Source: Lunularia cruciata
Taxonomy: Eukaryota; Streptophyta; Marchantiopsida; Lunulariales; Lunulariaceae
NCBI GenBank assembly: GCA_948567375.1
Contig: OX419756.1
Location: forward strand, 44,344,333 to 44,408,332
Direction of reading: 5' to 3'
Length of the DNA stretch: 64,000 bases
Numbering within the stretch: position 1 is the stretch's first letter; each line of letters starts with the position of its first letter. The position numbers and the translations under genes were made by a program. The notes below the pieces were generated by a model. The model saw only the letters and a list, made by a program, of their open reading frames with translations, ran no database searches and was not told where the DNA came from. Below are positions 10,239 through 22,149 of this stretch, piece after piece.

Positions 10239-13000
10239 TCGTGTGGATTGATATAATCGCCAAAATTGTCAGACTTGGTACCTAACGCCTCTTTGACTAT
10301 AAGTATCCATTGGCCGGAATGGCTTTTTACCAGAGAAGGGCCTTATGTATATGAAATCAGATTTGTTTCACAGTTAGTATGCCCATAATGATAGCAGTTT
10401 GGGTAATAAATTTGGCGCTGGTTCCTAGTCTGTAAACTTCTAACTCTCAGCCCTGCACTTCACCCCAAGTTTGGATAGAAGAGAATGTAGTAATGAGTAT
10501 TCGTACTAAATCCGACATTCTCAGCCGTGAAGAACTTTATCTACATCCGTCCAGTCAAATTCCAATGTTGGGATTTGAATTGCTTCTTCCTATGTAATCT
10601 AAGATCAAATATCTATAAGTAAAGCCAGTTTCCCGTTGCTACTGTGAGCGGTGGTGTAGCGTACTGAGCTAAGTTCTTGCAGAATGTGAGCGTATAAAGT
10701 GCAAATGTGTACTGAATCAGTCATCATAATATAGAACTGCAAATTACGACACAGTTATAGGCGCCCGATAGCTAGCGTTACTTTCATATGCATAGTAGTG
10801 CTTTTCTTCGTCGGAACAGGTCCGCAACAGTCACCTGAGGTAGATGGCAAGCAATGTCCTTAGTGCGAAGCTGCTTGAAAACAGGGGACCACATTTCTTG
10901 CAGTTACATCAGCGTTAGTTTGACTAGAAACTACGCGATTACTTTGACCCAAGGGATATCTACTAGTAAATACACGCAATATAGCTAGATATCTTACTAG
11001 TTCATATACGCAATATAGCTATGTAGTTATCATTCCAAGCTTAAGTTTCTGTTCTGATTCTGAGAAAAGGTCTCGTCGAGCATGACAATTGTTCATAGAG
11101 ACTTGACATGGTTCGCTACGTATACTAGCATGCAAGGTTAAAGAAACCACAAAAAGGGTCCTCTGTTTTATGCTAGCAGCGATATATTTAATCCTCTTCC
11201 ATGCATCCAACGGTAACACCATGATAGCTTCTTTTGTATTAAAATTGCAAGAGATCGATATGCATTGGGCATGCATGAGGCCGATAGCTCCAAACACCAT
11301 CTTCAGCGAGTAAGATTACTCTGTTCACCAAAGTGCCATGCATTGAGAGTCGAAGATAGGATCAAGTGCAAAACCTTCTGGTAGTACGGGGGGAGCTCTA
11401 ACTGCTAGCTCGTCACGTGGTGCGTAGACAAGCATCGACAAGCATCACGCTCAAGTTTTTGCTTAGTACTCTCCTTTTCCCGGTCCAAGATTCTGGAGTG
11501 TTGGCGGCCACCATTTGGAGATTTGTATCAAGAACTTCTCGACAGTCAACTTCACCTTCCAGGCTTAGGCTCCATTGTAAGCCTGATTACAGGTCTCTTG
11601 CCCAAAGTTGTGTTCCTGCTTCCTCATACCTACTGAAGGCCATGCAGATATTGAGTTTACCTTGATGTTGATTCTGCACACCAATCACGCGAAACTGCAC
11701 GAGAATCTTTCCAAAAAGAAAAGACTCGTCATGCTTCGTTGGGGTTGGCCATGACATAAAACTTCCTCGATCCTGGAGGCCAGTTCTATCTCCGATGGAA
11801 GCAAGGTAGAGCCTAAATAGCAGAAATACATATACCGAGCTTCGAGCAAGTAAATTGGATATCTCAACCCGACTCCATTGAATTCGCAACCTTTTGATTC
11901 ACGCTTGTCAGACATGTGGATTGCAACCGCATGTATTTCCATGATATTCATTGGCAGCTGAACATACTTCACCCACTCTACAACAGTACTCTCCCAATTT
12001 ACCTCTTGTAATTTATCCTTGTGCGGCTTGATGGGATCTTGATGTTATCCCATCCGTCTTGTTATCATACGTGAGTCGCCATTCTAACCTTTACTCTACT
12101 ACAATCCTAACAGCTACTGTCTCCTCCGTTCAGCTACACCTTCCCGAATCTCACGTCTCGTTCCAAAGCATAATATTGCAACGCCGTTCTTCTCTTTCTT
12201 AACGTAGCCCCCCAGAACTGTCTTCTCCACATCCGATCCCATGTGTCCGCAATTATTGCGAATTCTCACTAGACCAGTTCCACTTTCGTATATTTCGATT
12301 ATTTCCAAAGGTGATCTAGAATACTCCTCACACCATTGGAAGAAGCTTCAGGACCAGTGGTAATCTGGTAATCTGACTGAAGCTATTTCTCAATCGGCAG
12401 AAACAGAGAAAGTTGTGCGGCTCCGGGAAGGTCCAATAAGTTTCATCGCGTGTTTCCCTAAAGACGGACGATATGGATCGTTTCACATATTGTTAAATTG
12501 GTCGGTTACCAGGGCTGGTCAGATTACAGACTTCAAAACTTCAGAAAGTTAGAGAACGGTGGATCACTCGAAATGGAAAGTCGAAGCCTTTGGTGAAATC
12601 GTTGATTATAAGACGAGAGTTCAGTCACATCTCCTCTCAATTCTAGAGTACTTATCACACCGTGTGGGATTGTACTTGGACTTTATTAGCGGCTTCCCGA
12701 GTGAACTTTATTCCTTCTAGACCATGGGGTGCATTAGGACACCAAGAAACCAGTTTCAACGTTTGAGAGGGGATTGATTAGCATTATAGGATGAGTATAC
12801 CAAGATTAAGCTATAGCCAGGAAGGAGTATCATGTAAACCTTATAGTCACGCACCCTACCTCCAAAGTATTGATGTCGTTGTCTTTGTTTGATGATGGAT
12901 GAATATAGAGATATATACGAGGCTCTAACATCCTCTAGACCATCCCTTTTCTTTATTGATACTGTATCTACCTTACAAACTCTCCATCCACTACTACTTA
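10239..13000. other. Intergenic after dirigent gene
   Basis: No gene could be supported. Open frames of 80-100 codons occur on both strands around 11.0-12.3 kb, but they overlap one another and resemble nothing known. A small direct repeat is present: two 27-bp units (TACTAGT...CGCAATATAGCTA) at 10,961-10,987 and 10,995-11,021. Base composition remains that of the gene island until about 13 kb. Confidence 0.4.
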
Positions 13001-16000
13001 TGATTTTCCTTCTTTAGACGTTGACTATCACCTAGATGAGTTACTACATAGAGGAGTTCACATGTTAGGGAGATCAACCATGGGAGCTTCTATTTGTCAT
13101 AGCTCACTTCACAACTGTATGGGAGGTTATAAATGTTATATCTAGAGTCCATGAGCAATCCACACTCTCTCAAACTTCAGACTAGGGTTCCAATTCCTAA
13201 TAAGAGGTTTGCAAGTTTTGTGCTTTCCTCTTGAAAAGATGAATTTTGTACCTAATTTATCCTAAACACTTTAGTAGAGGCTATAACACACATCCATTTA
13301 CTCCCTTGGTTAGGGAACACACAAGTGGCTTATTCCATTCTAACAAGTTACTGTCCTTAGAGCACCGTACTTGGTACTAACTTACCACTACCCATAGATG
13401 TATTCCTATCCACCTACACACATTTGACAGTACCATACCAAACTTTCTACACTCTATTTAAGCCATGTATGCTCAGAAAACTATTAAATAAGTGATATCT
13501 GCTACAAATAGCTCTTCCCATAGCTATAAGAAGATGTCATCTTATATTGTAGGATTTTATCACACCAATGGCTTATTTTGGAGCATGGACTCTAATGACC
13601 CCTTGTTAGTAAATAGGCTCTTACAACATGGTTGTTTTTTTTCTTTTTGCACCCATTGCAAGAGTGGAGCACTTATGATTTCTAATCATATCTTCATTTG
13701 GTTCATAACCTATTACAAAGCCATACAAGCATAAAATTCCTTGCATTTATTGGTATCACTAGATTCTACAAAGATAAATGCAAATTTTGGTAAGAATATA
13801 CACACTCAAACCTTTATTAGCATCCTCACCAATGCATCTTTTCATGATAGAGTTAGCTCTCTATTGTGGAAAGAAAGGCTCCAAAGCTTAACTCCATGCC
13901 TCCACTTTGATTGAGGACTTTTGCTTCAGGAGTTTACCATCTCTAGTACCTCTAAGGCTAGAGAATCAATGTGCTTGTGGATCTTCATATGACACACATA
14001 ACATATAGCATACACACTTGACAATGTGTCATAGATGGAAATCAGATTAAAGTTCATGATGCAATCTAAGATACAATGGTACAACCCTATGACCTATATG
14101 TTTCTAGGTATAAATTGCGCAGTGGTTGGATATGCTTGGACTACCTACTTGACATGTGAAAGTGGATATAGTCATATTCATGTGTGGACAACATACCCTA
14201 TTTGGTGTGGTGGTTGCAAACTCCCAATAAGAAAATTCATTGGCATAAGCTAGCATTTAAGGGGAGCAAAAAAAATCATTACCACCAAGAGGAAGGAGGA
14301 CCATTGTGCACCATGGTTATCCTTTGAAATCTTTGTACCATTGGTTGTAGAAATTGTTAGGCATCTTCATTACTAATTTGATGATCTTCTTTTAGAGAGG
14401 CAAAACAAGGTTCCCTATAAAGGATAGGAGCTCTAGTTGTCTCTCAACCATGCTCACTTCATATTTTAGATAGAGAGTTTTTGTACACTTTATAGCACTC
14501 TTATGCATTGAGTCTTTATTGACAAGTAATGACAATAGTTGTTCCCACTACTTCTAGGTCTATCCATCCTTATTTACCAGATATGCCATTAGAGTACTTA
14601 TATCATATAATTCAACAAAATAATACTTTTTCTTTTTTTTTCCTCCTTTGTTTGGTTGGGGGACACAATTTTGTATCAGAATTTAGCCCTTTTTCTTTAA
14701 GCCTCATTCTTGTTATCCACTTTTGGACTTTTTTGTGCCTTGTATTCCTTTTCTTTTCCTTTGGGATATCCTACTTGGTCTTTTTGGTTTAAGGAAAAAA
14801 GGTTTGTCTTAATAACCTCAATGCTATATAATTAAAATAAGGTCAAAGTTATGTGAGCATCTCTAATATCCCTAGAATGATCATTTTCCATCTAATTAGG
14901 TGTTTTCTTAGGATTATGGCATGAAAATTAAAAACAGTTCGCCAAATGTAGGACAAATCTAACCAAAAAATTTATAAGAAATTTAAATCCACTTTAGTAT
15001 CAAGCATTTACTTACAATTCAAATTCAAGGTTACCAGAATTTCAAGCTTAATTATCATGATATTATTATCCAGGCTTTATGGGTGTTTATACAAGTTTTA
15101 GATGTGATTTATAACAATTTTCTTTATGAAATATTTCAAAAAAATATAATTGAGAACTTGTAAATGATTCACTAGATATTTTCATGGAGAAAAAATTGAA
15201 AATTCTTCTAAATTATTGATTCATAAGAGGTTATACTAAGCGTTTCAGAAAAACTATATAGTAAATTCAAATTTTTTATTAAAACTGTTATTGTAACATC
15301 TAGGAGGTTGGAGGTTGGATCTGATCTAAATTTATGAGTTATCAACTTTATAGGATCGGACAAGGAAAAAATAGTAGCTATTATATAAACTTATTAGGCA
15401 CAAACCAATCGAAATATCAAATATAAAGCTATTTGATATCAAGCAGGTCAGATGTAAAGTATGTAAATATATATATTAGCTTATATTCTTTGATTACTGT
15501 ACGAGTTACTAAAAGCTACATCTAAAAACATCTTCAAAAAGTTTGATAGACATCCCGTAAGAGCTGTTTCCCATCATCCTTAAGCTCCAAAAAAAATTTG
15601 CTGCTTACCAAAGGTTTTGATTTCCTTTCATATTTAGATGCATTGTATGTGTGGCTACATTGCTTACAACATTAACTTTGCAATATCTTACTTTGAATTA
15701 CTTTTAGCTAATGAAAATAAAATTTCATAACTTATTGGTTGTTGGTTAATTTGGATTATTAGGCCAGTGAGCTGTTAGAAAATCTTGTAAGAAATACCAT
15801 TTAATAACATAAAGTCATGATATCACCTTCCTGCTTTGTCTTTGAATTTTCCTTCAAAATTTTACTATATTATGATATATTCTTGCTAACATATAAGGTT
15901 AAAACATCATATAGAACTAATCCACACTTTCAAAAATAACATGATTAATACTTTTTTCTTATTACATTAACATTGAACATACAATATCCAAAAATTTTAT

Positions 16001-17642
16001 TATACTTCTTACCTTCTATTCTTTCTCAATATCTCCACCTTTGTATCTATATAAAATTGAACTATATTATACTCAAGGTCATACATTAATAAGGTTTGAT
16101 TCTTTCTCACGACGGTATATTTGTTTCTTATTGTGTGTATGCTTGGGTTTCCTTACCTTAACAATTGTCTTAGTTCTTCCTTTCTAGTCTGATCATCACA
16201 CTGCCTACCTAAGCTAAACACTTCGTAAGATGACAATAGTTAAACCTTCAAGTTGATGATATTGAAAAACTAATTAGGAAATAGATATCATAACTTGATT
16301 TAATGAATGATAAATAAAGATACTTAATAAGATATCTACTAAAACTCCAGTAAAAGAGATAACAATCAAACATTTTTCATCTTCTATAAATAGAAGAACA
16401 CGGAGGTATCCTAGGTGACTTTGTCAAGAGTATAGAGTTGGACCGTGCTATTGCTATGAATAAAGAGGCAGTAAAAATCTAATTTAAGCCTTATTATTTT
16501 GGACTTAAGTAATTTTGACTTCATAGTAAAATAATATGAATAAATTTCATAGAGGAAATAAATCTTGACCTCAAAAAATTTGCTAACCTTCCATCATAAA
16601 TTGACTCCGTAGAACATAGTATAATGAAGAAAATAAATCCTAATCATCTACTCTAACTTAAGAATAAACAGAAATAATAAATAAATATAATATTTTTTGT
16701 TATGAAATAGATTGAAATATTATCTAGTGACTTAATAAAATATAACATATTTTATTAAATCTTATCATATAATAATATATAGTAATTTTTCTCTTATCAA
16801 CTTCTCTATGCCGTACAATCTAACTTCATATAACAAAATCTACAAAATTATTCTGGTTGATAGATGAAGATTGTTCATAATATTTGGGTAGCAATGATGA
16901 CGAAACACCAAAAACTCATAAATAAATTACAATAAATATCATAAAATAATTTTTTCAGTGTAATAATTATTTTAAATAATATTGAATTTTTATGGGTAAG
17001 TAAGTAGGTAAAGAACTCAATACATTTACAATGGGAATTTCTAAATTTTAATAATAACCAGTGATTATAAAAAAATTCTATATGATAACTCATCATGATA
17101 ATTTATATAATCAAGAATTTTTTTATTATATCCTCCATATTTTTCTACTCCAATTCTTATTCCATTAATAATAAGTTATTCTATGTTTATTGAATATGCT
17201 ATATGTTTATCCAATAAGGAAACCTTCTAAAATACTAGTACTTGTAAGCAGAACATCTGTCATAATTTTACCAAAAATTCCTATTCTAATAGAAATAATG
17301 ATTAGATATCTCCAATCAACCACTTTAAAATTCATATTCCAATAGAAATAATGATTAGATCTCTCCCATCAAGTACTTTCCACATAAGCAGATATAAATT
17401 AATTTGTTGTAGTTCCTAGAATAATTAAGTTCATCATCAAGCATAAAATTTCAGCATGTGTGAAGTACAAAGTTTTCTATTTGTAATTTAAAAAGCAAAA
17501 AAAAGATAAATATCACATGTCCTTTTTAGTGGTTAACTCCTTAAATATTATAGAATTCAAATTAGTAATCTTTCAATCTTGAACATTTGAAAATATATAT
17601 AATTACTTATTTATAAAGTAATGTGCATCTATACACTACTCC
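13001..17642. other. AT-rich gene-free repeat-like DNA
   Basis: AT content rises sharply, especially at 14.8-17.6 kb, with long A/T runs and no frame above about 90 codons. Plus-strand frames at 13,492-14,792 have scattered protein-like composition but no recognisable domain. This is probably very old transposon sequence. No RNA gene seen. Confidence 0.4.
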
Positions 17643-18208
17643 TATAACATCCAAGAAGCACACAAGATTGGAACTTGGAGAAAACTCCAATGTCTCAAAG
17701 CAAACAGGATCCCTTGGCTTTATAGCGAAGAGGATCAACTCAAAGGAAGTTACGCCCTTAGATTGAATACATAGATTGGTGACATGTCAGCAAACTACAC
17801 CTTAGGTTAGATGCATGGATTGGTGACATGTTGATCCTTGTCCTTTTTGGTTGGTCAAACAAGTTTAACCAAAGAGAATCTTTAAAGAATCTTTTGGCAG
17901 GAAGCTCAAAGCAGCATGGAAAAGGTACCATTGGAAAGATCTCAATGAGAAAAATGAGTAGGAAAAGGCAACAGATTTTGTCCAAAAGAATGGTAAGATT
18001 ATAATTTTTGAGGCCTACTTTTTTCATTTAAACCTCCAAAATTAGCTCTAAATTTTTTGGTGTGTTTATGGCTTTTGCCCTATTAGTGGAAGTACTCTTT
18101 TAGAGACTCGTCTATTTGATCTACTTAGATCATAATGTATAACATCTCTAAATATATTACCAGTCCTATTTTCACATGTAGTTAATTTGTCTAGCTAATG
18201 GTATTATA
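17643..18208 (+). mobile_element. Old solo LTR
   Basis: About 565 bp aligns along its length to the cleaner solo LTR at 19,291-19,767. Shared words include 'acatagattggtgacatgtca', 'ctatttgatctacttag' and the terminal 'ggtatta'. No internal region or second LTR adjoins it, so it is read as a solo LTR left by LTR-LTR recombination. Its ends and flanking duplication are eroded, and it carries an internal partial duplication of about 50 bp, so it is older than its relative. Orientation is assigned only by analogy. Confidence 0.6.
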
Positions 18209-18299
18209 GCTCACCGACATACATCATTGTCAACAAGATTATACAAGAAGAACTCATATAGAAGGCACACACAAACTTCAAAGACCCATAATGCTAAGT

Positions 18300-18705
18300 C
18301 TATCACAAATTCAGACACTCAATATTCAACTCAAGATATTATCAACAACGGGCTCTAATTACATTGTCAAGCCACTTCCATGCTAGTTAGGAGACTCTAG
18401 GTGACATTTGGCAACCTCTATCCACCATAACCAAAAGCTCAAAGCTCAATATCAAAGAAGTAAGCTGTATGGAGCTACACTTCAAAGTTATATCCCTTTG
18501 GAGCGGTCATGAATCCAGTCCTAATGGTGTGTTTGATGGCCCAACTAATGGTGCAAATAGTGTGACAAATTGGAGCTTTAATGGTGTGATCAATAGCCCT
18601 AACATGAAATCAGGCCGCCACTAAGTAGTCTTTGAGGAACTATTGGTATAGCTATGATTGTCAATACTAACACTCTAGCATTTGAACAAACTAGCATTAG
18701 CACAA
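18300..18705 (+). repeat. Dispersed repeat A, copy 2
   Basis: Same-orientation relative of 6,040-6,445, with conserved order of short blocks over about 400 bp and moderate divergence. It lies about 90 bp beyond the old solo LTR. That could mean repeat A was once internal sequence of the same element, but copy 1 has no recognisable LTR next to it, so this is unproven. Confidence 0.7.
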
Positions 18706-19290
18706 AAAATGTAGTGATAAAAGAGTTAGCATTTTAGTTAGACAAAAAGGAAGAATAGTAAAAGAATAGATAAGTGCAATTTCAAACTCAATGATACAAA
18801 ATCAATATGCCTAATTCTTGGTATTGCTTGTCTAATTGGCTTGGTGTTGAAGCTTGGTTGTGCTTTTTAAATTGATGGTAATATTTTCACTATAGTGCTA
18901 TTGGATGATTCTAGCTTCCTTCACCTGATAATCACCATGTGTATTGTTGATTACCTTACATCATATGCTTATTTCCTTAGAACTTTCATCATTTTCAATT
19001 TATTATATAATTAATGACCATCTAATTTATTACATTTCATTTCAAGTATTTAAATTTAAAAAGATATAGTTCTTGTTGGTCTGAAATTGTTGAATTTTCT
19101 CTTTAGCATGGAAATCCACTTCGAATGTTGCATTTTTGCTCATCTTTTTCCTGACACTCAATGTCTTCTTAGGCTTTCTTTCTAGCATGAAAAATAAAAT
19201 AAAATAAAAATCCTTCTTCTCTAGTACTAATATTTCTTCTCATAATAATTAGTATATTGGCTACCTTTCCATAACATAAGATTTTATATA
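18706..19290. other. AT-rich gene-free DNA
   Basis: No gene, RNA gene or repeat unit recognised. The last five bases (ATATA) are the left target-site duplication of the adjoining solo LTR. Confidence 0.35.
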
Positions 19291-19767
19291 TGTAATATTC
19301 CAAGGGTAAGAGAACTCCCAATAGAAACACAAGAGAGGAAACACAAAGCTTCAAAACTAAATACTTTGACACCCCAAATGAGTACATTCTATTTATTATA
19401 TAGCAAAGAGGATCCTCTCAAAGGAAGCTCCACTCTTGGATCCGATACATAGATTGGTGACATGTCAATCATTCTTCTATCTAGTTGGTCAAAAGGAATC
19501 TTCTTATAAGAAGTTTAGAATCGCATGGGTGAGATACAGTTGGAAAGCTCTTGACAAGACAAACAGAGGACAGAGAAGACAAGACTCTTTTCCTTGGAGT
19601 GAATAGATTGCATCTATTTATAAGGCCTAATTCATCCCTTTAGGGAGTGTTCTTTTGGTGACACCTCTATCTATTTGATCTACTTAGTCCATCATATATA
19701 ACATCCTTCCAGATATTACCAAGCCAATTTCCACCTCTAGATGATATATCTAACTTTGGGTATTACA
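19291..19767 (+). mobile_element. Solo LTR with target-site duplication
   Basis: A 477-bp unit starts TGTAATATTC and ends GTATTACA, the TG...CA form of LTRs. It is flanked on both sides by the identical 5-mer ATATA (19,286-19,290 and 19,768-19,772), as expected of an integrase-made duplication. It shares sequence along its length with the older unit at 17,643-18,208. There is no adjoining internal region, so this is a solo LTR. ATATA is a common word in this AT-rich region, so the duplication is supportive rather than decisive; the matching ends and homologue make the call. Confidence 0.75.
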
Positions 19768-19772
19768 ATATA

Positions 19773-21498
19773 TGATATTATCCTATTTTGACCAAAAGTG
19801 TTAACTCCTTTTCTATTAAGATTTGAATCTTTCTTTTGTCAAATTTGGTGTCTTAAAGATGCATCACTATGAGATACTTGTAGTCATAAGTCTTCCTACA
19901 ATATAAAAACTTGCAGATTTTTTGTTGCAAAATCTTTAAATTCAAGTATATTCTTGATTTCAAGTAGAATTGTATAGCTTACTATCTTGACACATCCCTT
20001 TGCTATTTAAAAATCAACTGTTACGTCAATTATTATTAAGTATAGGTTCATGTTATCTAAGCATTGGTTTATGAGTAGTGGATGTATAGAGCTTACTTCT
20101 ATCTTTGTTGATTTTAAAATCATTTCCCCTTGGACCATGTCTAATAAATCCTCGTGTTGAATATTAACTGAAAAGTAATTGACAGTAAGTAAAAAGTATG
20201 TGATTGGGAAGGAATACATGAGACACATTTTTTTTACCCATAGTATCTCTCAATAATAGCCTGTCGACATGAATTTTGAAAGTAGTTTGCAATACTAACA
20301 CCTTTGCTTTGTTTTTTTATTTCTATCTATAAGCTACACATAATATAGAAGATTTCTTAATGACAATCAGCATTTACAAGATTTGAACGATGCCCCTTTA
20401 TAACCTGTATCAGCAAGGTACCTTAATCAACTTGAATTACTTGATTACTCATTGATTCATCCAAGCGCGAAGCGAGCGAGAAGCGAAGAGAGAATAAAGG
20501 TCTAACAAGCATAACCTTCATCCTAACCTTTTTTTATTTCTGTTTATAATCCATTTGATCAAAAAAGGGTCCGAGGGAAAATCGCAGTCACATGGTGACT
20601 GGGTTGTCGAGGACCTAGATTTCCCATTAACTATTTATTTTCTCGATATTTTCCTTGATTTGCAGGAACGAGCTCGGTGAAAGAGGAAGCAAGAAAAACG
20701 AAGGAAGACACCAAAAGTCATCCACGAAGAAACACCTGTAAAGTAGAAAAGACTAAATAAGATGATTGATCATGTGATCATCAAACTTGTGATGCACTTT
20801 TATCTGTTCTATAATTACTTTTGATGTTTCCACTCAAAATTAAAATCATATCTACAAGGATATGAAGATTGCTTTCATCGTCCCGGATTCTCTTTCATAG
20901 AGAACGTTCTCCATGGCCATTTCCTGTGGAAAATTTGTGTTGAAGAAATAGCAAGAATAGTAGATTTGATTTGATCGTGTTCTTCGCATGGAAACTAATA
21001 ACGAGGTCAAGAAAGTAAACCTTCGGAGATGTTCCTCATGATATCATTCATATCAGTGATGATTTTATCAATAATTATGGTGTGACCTTGGGCCTTTGTG
21101 ATTGGGTAGAATCCCAACTTGTTAGAGATGTTGGTGATTCACCCAGAAGTCAAAGTAGCATCTGCTCTCTGGCACACGTTGTGAGTGGAAAGTGGAAAGT
21201 GGAAACTGTGTTTCTACTTACGCGAATCTTGGATTCTGATTGGACCTGGGTTCATACTTGACGATAGATTTCTCCTGTTTTCCTCGTACTACAGTGTAGG
21301 CACTATCTGTAGTTCTGACGTTTTGAACTTGGGAATGTCGATGCATGCTTGGCGGAGATGAGGCAGTCAGGGGTGCTTGGATGCGGTGCTGGTGCTGTAA
21401 TTCGGTTTCCCAATTCTCTAGTCCCCAGCAAACAGTCGCGGACCTCAGTGGGTGTGAATCCAAGTGACCGTCGGTGAGTGGGTTTGCGATTGCACCGA
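19773..21498. other. Intergenic; entry to gene island
   Basis: AT-rich to about 20.45 kb, then a purine-rich tract built of GCGAAGCGAGCGA-like units (20,465-20,493) marks the change to gene-island composition. From 20.6 to 21.5 kb some stretches look transcribed, with acceptor-like pyrimidine tracts before CAG, but no frame resembles a known protein. The region may hold the untranslated leader or first exon of the exchanger gene that follows. Confidence 0.35.
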
Positions 21499-22149
21499 AT
21501 GAGTGAATTGATGACTAGGCAGTGGTCTTGTCACGCAGCCTTTCAGGATTGTATAGAGGGTGCGTTAGAACAAAAATCTGGGGGCAGACTCAAAGTGTCG
21601 ATTTCAGATTTAGCATTTGCTAGCTGGTTGAGTTTAGGCGATGGAGTTACCTGGCAGGTTTTACAATTAAATTTTGTGGTCGTTATGCTGAAAACAGAAG
21701 TGATGAGGTGTGGACATCTGAATGTGGTGCAGGCTGAAGGTGGAGAACGCTGCGAGTTGCTATGCATTTCGACCAGTCAATGTAAGGGTGATACTAGCTT
21801 GACGAGCGAACCTGGCTGGATCAAAGAGAAGTTTGCTTAAATTACTCTGTTTCTATATTTTGGGTAACACATAGTTGTCATAAGATTCGGATTTTTATTT
21901 TGCATCAGCGGGCCCGATGAAGTTATTTCTGCAGAATTTCTTCTGTACCGAATACCAACACTGAGTCTCAAGATGTCAACATTCGCCTTCTCGTTGAACG
22001 GGCCCTTTACATTGACAGTATAATCTGACTATGATCTATAAAGCGACAATTGGCTGTTCTGTTCTCAAGTGACCTCTTTGCTGCCAGGGCCTCAGTAACT
22101 CCTCAGTTAATGAGTTAATCCTAACATCTTGGTGTGAGATACTCCCTTG

